Shown here one piece after another: positions 32,153-42,437 of a DNA stretch of 64,000 nt. Position 1 is the first letter of the stretch; the number at the start of each line of letters is the position of its first letter. This DNA comes from Linderina pennispora (taxonomy: Eukaryota; Kickxellomycota; Kickxellomycetes; Kickxellales; Kickxellaceae). The DNA lies in assembly GCF_002104995.1 (NCBI RefSeq), contig NW_024468250.1, positions 992,001 through 1,056,000 on the forward strand, in the 5' to 3' direction. Both the position numbers and the translations under genes were made by a program. The notes beneath the pieces are model-generated. The model made no database searches and was not told where the DNA came from. It worked only from the letters and a program-made list of their open reading frames with translations.

Positions 32153-32628
32153 AAGTTCACTTACGGTATTCGTTGTTGTCTTTCGCGTGTAATAAACACT
32201 TCATACTATTCATACTTGCTTTGCACGAAAGATCCTTTGCACCAGGTGCATTTGCAATAATAAACCCCCCTCAGTATCACTGGTTAGCAACCACTCGCTA
32301 TTCAGCACTTCATTTGCTGAACGGCACTTTCAGATAGCAGTCCCAGTTATCCGGACAATGTATCTATTGTTCTGGGCACTTCCACTTTGGAGCGTACTGT
32401 GAAGACTGCTATTTTCGATGTATTGGTTTGCTGCTGTTCTTCAACTCTATATCTGGTATAAATGTCGGCGTACAGCATATATCAGAAAATTAGATTACTT
32501 CTCATCCTTTTCCTATTCCTTTTATTCTCGAATCGGTCCAGTCACCGGTCTGGTCCTTTTTTTTTACCAACTCCTTATTAATATCTTCAAGACTGCCTTG
32601 GTCTGTCTCTTTTCCAATCTATTCTCTT
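32153..32628. other. Intergenic, no gene seen
   Basis: Convergent spacer between surface protein A3 and the receptor fragment. AT-rich, with AATAAA-type motifs near 32190 and 32259 that could serve polyadenylation. Confidence 0.4.
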
Positions 32629-32889
32629 TTACTTAGGTGCCACAGCCCGACCAAACTCAATAGCTCGTAACCTCAAACAGTTGCATGACTGTAGTATGAA
32701 CATGGCGGTTGTGGCCAGCACAAACAGTGCATATAGCCCATACACCGTAAACACAATGCTGCTTTTGATTTTGTAGCTCCTGCCTCCGATAGCCCATTCT
32801 GAATCTCTGATGACCAAGCCTGTACATCTCATCGACCAGCCTTTCTGCTTTGGTGTGAGTAGGCTAGAAACGTCTTGGGTCACAGCCAA
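32629..32889 (-). pseudogene. TM1-only fragment of a 7TM-RGS receptor
   Basis: An open frame ending TAA at 32629-32631. It contains RDSEWAIGGRSYKIKSS, VFTVYGLYALFVLATTAMFI and LQSCNCLRLRAIEFGR. This lines up with the N-terminus of the full receptor 0.6 kb upstream on the same strand (PDSWRPGTSNYRAREIS, VYGVYTVFVIVHT, FLVQSRNPRSELSKRS). The only ATG in frame (32832) would give 67 residues with a single membrane segment, and nothing homologous to the rest of the receptor follows. I read it as a leftover of a tandem duplication. Confidence 0.5.
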
Positions 32890-33538
32890 GGATATATGCG
32901 AAGTAATTAGTGACTACGAGATATTGAATAGAAATGCAAGGGTGTAAGGAGTAGGAATAGGAGCATAGCTATGACTAATGGCAAGGGGAACGGGGAGCAG
33001 GAAGATAGACTGCTTTTAAAGAGCTTAGGTCTTGAGCAGGTGCCAGGAAGAGGAGGTGGACTTGCAAAACGGAAGGTTGGATTTGGGAAACGCCTTGGTG
33101 GTGTCAATTGCGCAACAGCACGTCCTTACAGCATGGAGGAGGAGAGGGCTTTGCGCAGACGATCAATGCAGCACAGCTGGTAGGATTTCTCTACGCATTG
33201 CCTGGACTTGCATGGGCCAGTTCCTGCTAAAGATTGCCTTCCCCCATCCCCGAAGCGGGCCGAATATGTGGGTTCCTGACTGATTCCTGTCAAAGCCGGG
33301 GGGCAATCGCGCCTTTCGGTCTCAATAAAAGCAGATACAAACGGCACTGGAAACAAATAAGCGGAGCACTGGGATGTCGACACTGCGCACATATTGCATC
33401 TTCTCAGCCGAGTTTCCTAATAAAGGGCGCTGTCAGTGTTTAGGGACTAAGTCATCAAAACGCGCAATTTATCCAGCGAGCTATGCTACAGACTGGGGGA
33501 AAAGGAGACTATATAACACAAGGCCTGGCTAATATCAT
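32890..33538. other. Intergenic, no gene seen
   Basis: About 650 bases between the receptor fragment and the complete receptor. I found no further RGS or TM motifs that would extend the fragment. Confidence 0.4.
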
Positions 33539-35263
33539 CTAGCGGGTTCGCTGATAGCGTGTAAACACGTCAGTGTACAGCATAAACAGCACCTCGTCCT
33601 TCACCTCGTCGAGGATGGGCAGCGACATCTGCTTGCGGTCGAGCTGGTCCTGGATCTTGCGTACCATGACTGAGGGAACATTGAGCGCCATGTACGAGTT
33701 GAGGTTGAGGTAAATAGAGAATATGCGCACCAGCCGATCGAGAACCGTAGTGGGGAACTGCGTGTTCTCGGCGAACTCGTGCTGTGGGTACGCAGCCTTA
33801 GCTGTTTCGAGGATGCTGACCGATATACCGGTGCTGAGGGTCAGCGGCTTGGCCTTTGATGCCGTTTTGTTGTATGCGAATTGCTGCGGATGGACCGACA
33901 CATCGCCGTAAAAATCGCCGTTGGGACTGTCAAGCGAAAGTGACGAACGCCAGCTGCTGCTGGTCTCTAGTATCGGGCTGTCAGCATTGCCCAGGGCGGT
34001 GACGGTCTTGGTCTTTAGCGACTGGTACTCGTCAATGAAGGCGGTTAGCTCTGAACAGAAGCACGAGGCGGCGAACTCGCGGAACGTCTCATATTCGTAC
34101 GGGTCATCAAGCACCCGATTGAAGTCTGAGCGACGTATCTTGGTAGCGCCGCGATCGTTAGCGTGCACAGAATCGCTGTCGGAGCTGCTTGCAGTTGAGT
34201 GGCGGTTTCTGATCTGATGCTTGGTACGCTTCGAGTGGCCGATGGCCTTGATCAGCGGCACGACGACTGACGAGATGTGGATGAGTAGCATGGCCACCCA
34301 GACAAAGAACAGGCAAGACCAGATCGACGAAACCTGGTGGAGTCCAAACTCCCAGATGAAGGCGACTGCCAAGCACACAATGCCGACTGTATCGCAGATA
34401 AGCAGATCTCTGCGAATACCGTAGGCATCCTTGAGCCCCCAAACCTGCCATAGCAGAATAGGGAAGACGATGAGGAGGTACACACCAATCAGGATTGTCA
34501 CGGGGATGAGCTCCCAATACATCGAGCAGGCGATTGGTGACCGGCTTGATTGTGTAGTCCTTACTGATGGCATTGATGGCGGCGGAGACGGCAATGGCGA
34601 CACTGGTTGCAATGGCGATGAATATGATCATCCTGCGGTCGGTAACGTGGTGGCGGCGCCTGATGTATTTTTTGAGCTCAGCTTGGATTTCTTGCTGTGT
34701 CTTGGAGGCCCCGTGCGACATTTTGGCAAACCCGCTTTGGCCGACTGCGCTCATGCCGTGCCACTCTGCTGGTTCCAAGTCGTTTACGTTGATTCCGTAG
34801 AGCTTCCCCTCGGCGGCTGACGAGATGTGTCCGTCAAGCCCAGGCACCTCTGTGTACTCGAAAATGTCCTCGTAGTGCACCTGTCCAGTGAGCGAGTGGA
34901 TCTTCGAGATGATTATTAGCTGCATCGCTCTGGCAGCCAGGGCCGACAGCACAATCGTGAAGCCAATATCGTACAGCCACAGCTTAATGAAGCACGCCCA
35001 CTCGTTAAGCGCCGTACTGACTAGTCCTAGCGTACCAACAATAAAGCAGCCAACGGCCTGGATGGAAACCAGCTTCACCGACCGCTTTGAGAGTTCGCTG
35101 CGAGGATTCCGGGACTGCACCAGGAACATGACAAGTGTGGACAATGACAAACACCGTGTAAACGCCATAGACCTGTGAACATCGATATTTCGCGGGCACG
35201 GTAGTTGCTGGTGCCCGGACGCCAAGAATCAGGGACTTCTGCTATCCTATTAAATCGTAGCAT
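33539..35263 (-). CDS. 7TM receptor with C-terminal RGS domain (second copy)
   Basis: Three insertions (near 35188, 35137 and 34523) return the frame to its origin; corrected length 573 residues from MLRFNRIAEVPDSW. Membrane segments include VYGVYTVFVIVHT, VSIQAVGCFIVGTLGLVS, YDIGFTIVLSALAARAMQLI, MIIFIAIATSVAIAVSAAI, LIPVTILIGVYLLIVFPIL, ICDTVGIVCLAVAFIW and FFVWVAMLLIHISSVVVPLI. The RGS domain carries DPYEYETFREFAASCFCSEL, FIDEYQSLKTKTV, MALNVPS and DEVLFMLYTDVFTRYQ. It likely damps G-alpha signalling in response to an extracellular cue. Same family as 6864-8542. Confidence 0.82.
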
Positions 35264-38200
35264 GTGTGCGTGTGTGGTCCGACTTTCCAGAGGTCCAGGG
35301 GTGTCATAAAATTAGGTATTAGATTATCAGCAACCCGGAAACAGTCGGTATTCAGCGTGGCCAACTGGTGATGCACGAACAGGAAAAGGTATTAGGATAT
35401 ATGGATGCAGAGCGAGTGAGGAAAATGAAAAGCCGGTAAGAGTGTACAAATAGGCAGGGTAAAAGGAAACAGGAAGAGGGTGAAATCAAAGCCTTTTTGC
35501 CGAAGAGATGGACAGCACCGCAAATATGTATGAAACAGGCGAGACGCGCTCTGTCAGACCAACGTACAACCAGGTTTTAAAGTATAGAATAAGGCTGGCT
35601 GGCAGGACTTTTGGCAGCGGGAGCATTGAAGTAGTCGCGCTTTTGCCTAAGCGCGAAGCAAAAAGCGAGGGAATGGGGGGAGGCGCTACTCTCCCGGATG
35701 CCCAAACGCTCCACATGGGGAAGAGTAATTTTAGAGCGATTTTCCTCATGCATGCAAAGCGTTTGGCGCTTGGTCTTTGTGGTGCCAAATGGCCCGTCAG
35801 TGATAGGCGCTTTTTGCAAGTAGTGCGTATGTCCTCATTGCCAATGGACATGGAGGCATTTAGCGCTTGAGTATGTTGCGGAATCAAAGAGTAGGAGGAT
35901 TGCCGCCGGAACGAGAGAAGGGCATATGCATGATTGCATGAGCTTCGTCCCTCCATTAATGACGAGGAGTGCAACTATGTGCACATCGGTGCAGTCCCCA
36001 ATTGGCCACCGCTGGTGCCCCACTGCCACCTGGGCTGGCCGGAGCCGTGCATCATAAAGGGGCTATCTTTCAATAGTAGGGTGCTTCTGTTGGGGAGGCG
36101 TGGAGCTCGGTTAGCATCGCGCCATCTGGCCGGCGGCAAATTGACTGCCTCGGCTGAACCAGCCAGGTATCCTCCGCCGGCGAATATGGATTCCGGACAG
36201 ATGAGCGGAGCGATTTCCGGGCCATATTTCCTTTTCCACTCCCCCGATCCCGCAGGGTAATGAAGAGCCGATAACCAGCATCCCTGACCGAGATTCGCCC
36301 GGAAAGAGAACATGGACATGCGCTCTCTCCTTTGCAGCGAAATACGCGCCACCACAGCAGCCCATGCTTGTGGAGTCAATGCATGCTTGACGCCGGCCAT
36401 GCTGCTGCTGTTCCAACCTGTGACATCCACTTTTTTTTTTGGGAAATCTGTTTGTGTACATAGCCTACGCATGTCTCCAAAGCGCAAATTCGATGGATGA
36501 AACTGCGGCCGTTCCACGCAGAAGCGGATCGACATTACAAACTGTCGATGATTCAGCCATCGAAACACGCCCACCGCATATACACCCACCACATACAGCC
36601 CAACACTCCCGATAGAGGACGGAAAACGATGTGCTGCTGATCTATGCTGCTGGTGTTTCCGTCAGCTGCCCTCCCACGGGTGCTAGTGGTTGACTGGCGG
36701 CCTATTTCCGCTTCGCCACATTCGGATATGCGCCTGGATTTTCTTGTTTTGGAAACAGCGCGGCTTACCAGCCGCCGTTCTCTGACGTACCAGACGTCTT
36801 ATCCATTAGCCCATGGTACGGCAATTTACCGCTGCTGCATGCAAACGTGGACTGAACGCGTTGCACTCCCAGTTTCGCCCCTGCTTGGACCGGTGGGGAG
36901 CAAGGAGAATCACCATGGCGTTACAGGAGATGTTCAGATGCCCTCCTTGCCGATCCGTCTAATTGCTTGGAGTTGGCTATCCAATGCTGATTCGGCATGC
37001 ACCGCAAATGTCAGCTGTTGCAGTACCACTGTCATAGCGGCGGATCCGCCTTTTGTCTGACTCATTTTGGCGAGAGCGATGGAGGTGTATCTTTGAAGCC
37101 CAGCTGTGATGCTGTGGGCTTAAAGAAAAAGGTCCATTCTTTGAAGCGCACAGCTGCAAGCTGCTGAAGAACCATTCCAACAACCTACTCCCGATAAGCA
37201 GTCGGAATGAAGATTCCGCCCTGTTGCCGAGGAGCCAGCCCCTGAATATATATCCCATAGTACACTAGCAGCTTCTATGGATGATACCTATGTGCCTTTT
37301 ACTGCTGCTATTTGCTGCCTAGGGTATAGTCCACCAGACAATGCCTTTGGTACCTGGCCTTTCTTAATGACGCAACCATGAGCACTCTGCTCCCCGTTCT
37401 CCCACTCGTGAATTCAATAGCAGTCATGTGTAGTGTCGCTGGGTTGAGCCAGAACCAACAAACCCTATCGTACCTGCAGGAAGGTGTCATAGCGCGGCCC
37501 ACCCTAGCGGCTGTCCCCACCTCGGCAAGCTTGCCTCCCCAATGCAGCCCAGGTCTTGGCACAGCGACAAGAGCATGGGGGCACTTTGGAACGGCATCAA
37601 AGGAGTGCGCAAATATTCCCATGGGTGTACCCAACAGCACTTTGGCCTGTCGCTGTGCCAGAAATGCACACTCTTTCACCCATATTCTTTCATGCATATT
37701 CCGCCACAGCCCGCATTTTGCGCTGTGTACGTGCTCTGGGGCTGGGGGAGATGGTGAGCGGATGGTGAAAAAGACAAAGGGTCGCTGAACAAGCCAGTGC
37801 GAAAGGGGCAGAGCAGGGCTGCATTGACTCTGCACAGGCACCTGTTTCGGGAAAGGCCGCGGGTGCTCGTCCGAGCCACACCAAATATTCGCTAGCACGA
37901 AATATACGGGAATCTTCAACTCAGAAATGCGCCTGTTTGTCTGGATTCAGTGCGCTGGCGCACCGCAAATACGCCATTTCCAAAGCATGCCATATTGCAC
38001 AATATGGACAGGTATCAGCATTTTCTATTACAGGGGCTTGAGGCAGACATGAAAACACAGTCTCTAGCGTCTTCCACTCTGTCAATATTGGAACCCAGCA
38101 CCTTGTTCACAGCTCAATAGGGGAGAGATTCTGGGAACGGGCGGCTTGTGCACTTGCGCCTGTATTGTCGGCGAGCCATATCCTATGCTCATACGTCACC

Positions 38201-38904
38201 GTCTCCAGCGCAACAAATAGACTGCATGCAGCGTATACGGCTTTTTTGAGCCCATGCAACAGAGGGCTCGCAGGACGGAGAGCGCCATCTGCGAGCAAAA
38301 GCGGGGAGGTTGCGGGTTGTCCTGTTGAAAGAATGGTGCGTGCCGGTATGTTTGGGGAAACAGCAAGAAAAAAGAGTGAAAATTACATTTAAACCGACGT
38401 GGGAGGGAGGGAGGTAGGCGCCTGAATTGGGCCAATGTATTGTGCTATGAATTCGTTTCTAACAATCTGGCTTGTATGCGTAAAATATGTAGAGTGAGCG
38501 ATGGGGCTTGCTAAACACAACAAAGCTCGTGTTTACACCGATGAGAAAAATACACACGCACACACAAGTCCCACCGAGAAATGCTGCCATCTCGAGACAT
38601 TTCCAGCACTTGGCAATGCGGCAGTGTGGGTTGGGGAGAAGTGGAAGCGACACTGGCACCAGCGCCAATGGCCAGAGTGACATATATATACATGCAAGCG
38701 GAGCGGGGGTCGGAGGGCCAAGGGACTATTGCACTGGTATTTATATGAAGACGGTTCCGCCATAGCTCACTTTCTATATATTCCTCCAAGGGGTGCTCTA
38801 ATTTATTTCTTGCGCGAGTCCTCGTTTCACATACAAACTCATCTAATCAGCTTCAGTTATCTTTCAAAGGAACTAGTATCACTCACATCTAAAACACAGC
38901 TAAT
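35264..38904. other. 3.6-kb gene-poor region
   Basis: Several open frames of 100-200 codons occur on both strands, often overlapping in three or more frames, which points to chance openness and not to genes. None has a signal peptide, membrane pattern or recognisable motif. I noticed no tRNA B-box, transposase motif or terminal repeat. It may hold regulatory DNA for the surface protein at 38905. Confidence 0.4.
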
Positions 38905-39999
38905 ATGCAGTACGCTATTGTTGCCTCGCTACTTGCCGCCGTCGCTCTTGCGCAGACCCCGGATCAGCAGGCCGCCGGTGCGGCTGTCCCCGCTCAGCTT
39001 CCAGCTGGCGTTCAGGCTCCAGCCCAGCTCCCGGCTGGTGTTGAGGCGCCTGCCCAGCTTCCTGCTGGCGTTCAGGCTCCAGCCCAACTCCCAGCTGGTG
39101 TCGAGGCGCCTGCTCAGCTCCCGGCTGGTGTTGAAGCCCCGGCTCAGCTCCCGGCTGGTGTCGAGGCTCCGGCCCAGCTCCCAGCTGGTGTTCAGCCCTC
39201 CCCACAGCTCCCGGCTGGTGTCGAACCTTCCCCACAGCTCCCGGCCGGCGTTCCTACACCTGGCCAGCAGGTTGATATTGATCCGCTCAGCGCTGCTGCC
39301 GCCGCCAGCAGCGATGCTGCCGTAAGTATACACAACCAAATGCGTATCACACGTAAATGCTCCAGTGCCAGTGACTAACATTTGCTTCAACTCCATATTG
39401 AACCCATGTAGAAACAAATCGCTCAGCTGACGCAAAGTGTGCAGGACATTTTGAACGGCAGTGCCGATGTCGCTGAGAGCACTCCGCCCAGCATCAGCAT
39501 CCCAGCTGGTGCCAGCAGTGACTCAGCACCCACTGCCACACCCACTGCCGCCGACAGCAACACCGAGTCTGCCACTGCCACACCCACTGCCACCAACAGT
39601 AACAGCGAGTCTGCCACAGCCACAGGCAGCGACACCGAGTCTGCAACTGCCACTGACAGCAACACCAGGTCTGCCACAGCCACAGGCAGCAAGACCAAGT
39701 CCGCCACAGCAACTAAGAGCAAGTCTGGTCACAAGTCTGGCGAGGAGAGCGGATCGGTCACTGGGTCGGATGAGGAGTCTGGAAGTGCCCATGAGTCTGG
39801 CGAGTCCTCGGTTGAGGTGAGCACCATCCAGTCCGAGTCAGAGCTGCTGTCGCTCGACTCGGAGTTTAGCGACAAGGAGACTTCGTCCAGCCGCTCCAAG
39901 AGCAAGTCGTCCTCATCTTCAAATGGCGCTGCCGGCGTTCAGATGGGCAGCATTGCTCTCACAGTGGCTGGACTCCTGGGTGCTGTTGCTCTGTTCTAA
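38905..39999 (+). CDS. GPI-anchored repeat protein with PAQLPAGV decapeptides
   Basis: Two exons joined across a 90-base intron (39322-39411, phase 0) give 334 residues. A signal peptide (MQYAIVASLLAAVALAQ) is followed by nine ten-residue repeats of the form P-A/S-x-Q-L-P-A-G-V-x, then a helical Ala-rich link, QIAQLTQSVQDILNGS, a Ser/Thr/Ala repeat stalk with a period around SATATxS, an acidic Ser-rich block, and the GPI tail NGAAGVQMGSIALTVAGLLG. The Pro-rich repeats probably form an extended rod displaying or spacing the protein in the wall. No enzyme motif. Confidence 0.75.
38989..39258 (+). repeat. Nine 30-base coding repeats
   Basis: Nine in-frame 30-base units encode variants of APAQLPAGVE or SPQLPAGVEP. 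Third positions differ between units (CAGCTT/CAGCTC, GTT/GTC), so the protein repeat has been held while silent sites drifted. Confidence 0.9.
39322..39411 (+). other. Spliceosomal intron in the decapeptide-repeat gene
   Basis: Donor GTAAGT, branch-like CTAAC at 39375-39379, acceptor ATGTAG. Without splicing the frame ends at a TAA inside CTAACA; splicing keeps phase 0 and joins two long open exons. Confidence 0.85.
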
Positions 40000-40666
40000 G
40001 CTCCTCTTGGGTAGCAAACCTGCACATCGCCCTCGCTTTGCACAGCACTCCAAACCCCATTGCACACATCCTCCTAACCACTACGCCTCCCCACACCTTG
40101 CCCCCGCCTCAGTTTCTTTATAAATTCTCCTTTCGAATATTAAACCAGCCTCCTTATTTCCTTCTCGCTAATCTGCTATCCCCAGAGTCTTGAATATTGC
40201 CGAGACAGAGCCGAATCCCATGTCAGGAGGGCGAGTATCTCTGAATTGCCAGGGCCGAAAAATGCAGCGCTGGCCGTGCTGGATCGGCAGGACCAGCGGC
40301 GATGCGAGGAGCTCGGCTGCCCATCGCTGAATACTGCTCTGACCGCAGCTTCTGCTGAGCACGACGCTCGGGGGACGAGGCATGCTTTACCACCTGGAGA
40401 GGAACACAATGCCGACGCCTCCCTGCCAGTCAAACCAGGCAAGTGCTGCATTGTTCAGGCGGTTGTTTATGTTTTTTCTTTCTCAGAAAGTTTCGACGCA
40501 AAAACACCGAGCAGCACCGTAATAAGCACAAGGCGATATAAAAAGTTTGCGCAAAAGAAACCACCGGCAGCCGACGCCACTGCAACATCTCACCTCTCCA
40601 GACACTATCTCTCCAACCTCATAGAGTCACCTCCGCGAAACTCATCCCCTTGCCGGTGCAAAAACC
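40000..40666. other. Intergenic promoter region
   Basis: No gene seen. It includes a C-rich 3' region of the preceding gene and a TATA element at 40537-40545. Confidence 0.45.
40537..40545 (+). promoter_or_regulatory. Candidate TATA box of surface protein B1
   Basis: TATAAAAAG lies 130 bases upstream of the ATG at 40667. Confidence 0.5.
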
Positions 40667-41384
40667 ATGCGCGTAACGTCATACCTACTCCTGCTCCCGT
40701 TGTTCGTGGCAATGGCACGCAGCGACGACGACTATAGCAGCTTCATCAGCAGCCTCTCGTACAACTGGCAGAACGAGTACTCTGATCTGCGCTTCCAGGT
40801 CAACCAGCTACAGAAAAACGACCCGCAGCAGTACCAAGCGCTGGTGCTGGCGCTCGGCCTCAAGCCAGGGGTCTACAGTCAGCGTGCCGTCGGAGTACGA
40901 CGAGAAGTGGGCATCGAAGTTTGTCCAGGCGGTGGGGCTGTACACACCGCCAGCGCCGAACTCCGAGCAGACGTTTGATGAGGCAAAGGCGACGCCGACC
41001 AAGGGCACTGATGACTCGGGGAATATTGTGATATCAGTGCCGACGCATTCGCCTACGTCGAGCAGTGACGATGGCAGCGACATGGAGTCCAGCGAGGGCA
41101 CAGACTCGGGCGATGTCAGCGGCTCCGAGGGGAGCAAGTCAGCAAGCAAGAAAAAGAAGCCGGCATCTGCTTCGGGCGACTCATCGGCAGACGAAGAGAG
41201 CACGCCGTCGTCGCACAAAAGCAAGAGCTCGTCGGTGCAGTACGGCAACCCAGTAGTCAGCAACCTCGACTTCCAGACACAGGGAGTCAGGCCAACCGGC
41301 ACTGGGTACAACGCTGCAGCACTGGCCTCAACACCTTTCGCCGCCGGCACGCTGGCGCTGGTCGCTCTAACAGTTCTATTCTGA
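40667..41384 (+). CDS. GPI-anchored surface protein B1
   Basis: The ATG at 40667 and one extra G near 40870 (CCAGGGGTCT) give 238 residues. Signal peptide MRVTSYLLLLPLFVAMARS; then a roughly 70-residue domain (ISSLSYNWQNEYSDL, QQYQALVLALGL, SEYDEKWASKFVQAVGLY) that matches the N-terminal domains of the proteins at 53154 and 57360. A Ser/Asp/Glu and Lys-rich stalk follows, then a C-terminal tail (STPFAAGTLALVALTVLF) suitable for GPI addition. Its stop codon overlaps the end of the convergent CAAX protease gene by nine bases. Confidence 0.7.
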
Positions 41385-42269
41385 GATAAACACACCTGGC
41401 CGGGTCATAGGCTCGATTAATAAGATAAATGCTACAGCTCCTGCCACAAACGCCGCCCAGATGGCGTACCGGTACTGCGGGTACTGCGATATCCTCGACA
41501 CATCGGGCAGGCCCTGGATATTGCAAAAGCTGTGCGCTACAATTGGCCCCACCACGCTTTTGGAGCGCACATACAGAAACACGGCGTACCAGCCAAACAG
41601 CGTCGTGTAAGCGAACTGGAAGCACGTCGACAGGGCAACGGCTGACAGGGGCGAGCCGCTGCGGTAGCTGGTGATTGCGTGGTGGACATGGGCGACGCCG
41701 AAGATCAGCGGCGACAGAAACACACGCCTGTTTGTGTCTATGTCGGCCGCCGTCCACAGCGCCAGCACCGCAGACCGGAAAACCAGCTCCTCGGTAATAG
41801 GACCCACGATGTAGTTGCGGATACTGGATGGCTGGCGCATGGCTTCTGGGATGCGCTTCAAGCTCTCGCTCCTGAACGCCCCATCAAGCTTATCTAGGAC
41901 CAGCGGTCCCAGGTACAGCGCTGTGGTCAGTACTAGTGCCACGACTACGGATGCACCTGCATCACGGATACTCAGGCCTAGCAATTCCACGGCATTCCAC
42001 TGCGCCTGGCCCTCCTTGGTCGGCTGCTGCCATACAGAGAGCAGGAATGCCGTCAACACGAGAGAGAGAACTGTGGCCAGGGTTGCGCCACAAATGCGCA
42101 GGCGGATGATGCGCGGATGGTCGCGGTCGTGGATGGAAACGCCCGGCGCCGCAAACAGCGCCGATACCATGTAGATGCAGAACACATACAGCGACCCGTG
42201 GGCTATGGAAACGAGCACTGCCGCCAGCGAGCTTGGGTGCTCCATGTCTATCCGCTCGGCGACGTTCAT
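41376..42269 (-). CDS. CAAX prenyl protease 2 (RCE1-like, CPBP family)
   Basis: Intact 297-residue ER membrane protease that removes the -AAX tripeptide from prenylated proteins such as Ras, Rho and G-gamma. Multiple membrane segments are visible. The catalytic signature is complete: EELVFRS (E-E-x-x-x-R), a second histidine in FGVAHVHH and a third in IVAHSFCN. The length matches fungal RCE1. It shares strand with CCT8 168 bases upstream, and its 3' end overlaps that of surface protein B1. Prenyl processing fits the wealth of G-protein signalling genes here, though the linkage may be chance. Confidence 0.9.
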   Translation of the reverse strand: MNVAERIDMEHPSSLAAVLVSIAHGSLYVFCIYMVSALFAAPGVSIHDRDHPRIIRLRICGATLATVLSLVLTAFLLSVWQQPTKEGQAQWNAVELLGLSIRDAGASVVVALVLTTALYLGPLVLDKLDGAFRSESLKRIPEAMRQPSSIRNYIVGPITEELVFRSAVLALWTAADIDTNRRVFLSPLIFGVAHVHHAITSYRSGSPLSAVALSTCFQFAYTTLFGWYAVFLYVRSKSVVGPIVAHSFCNIQGLPDVSRISQYPQYRYAIWAAFVAGAVAFILLIEPMTRPGVFISE

Positions 42270-42437
42270 TCTCGGGACAGTATAAGGAGTCTATAGGTTG
42301 AGGAGCAAACGAGGACTTGTCTTCTACCTCGAGCCATTCGGTAAAAAACATTTTATTTGCAAGCACGCGGAACACAAAGTATGGATTTGTCCTCTCCGCA
42401 ATGCCTGGGTATGCTTCTTTTTTATTTTGCGGATCCT

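Noticed and set aside
35486-36592. Open frames of 160-205 codons on the minus strand
   Set aside because: No domain, membrane or signal pattern; overlapping openness on both strands suggests chance.
37308-37919. 203-codon minus-strand open frame
   Set aside because: Several frames are open across the same DNA, it starts and ends without promoter or motif context, and the composition is not protein-like.
41962-42430. Apparent C-terminal extension of CCT8 towards the RCE1-like gene
   Set aside because: The long frame results from one extra base near 42545; the true end (IMAKTAGGPK) is in the next frame and stops at 42438.
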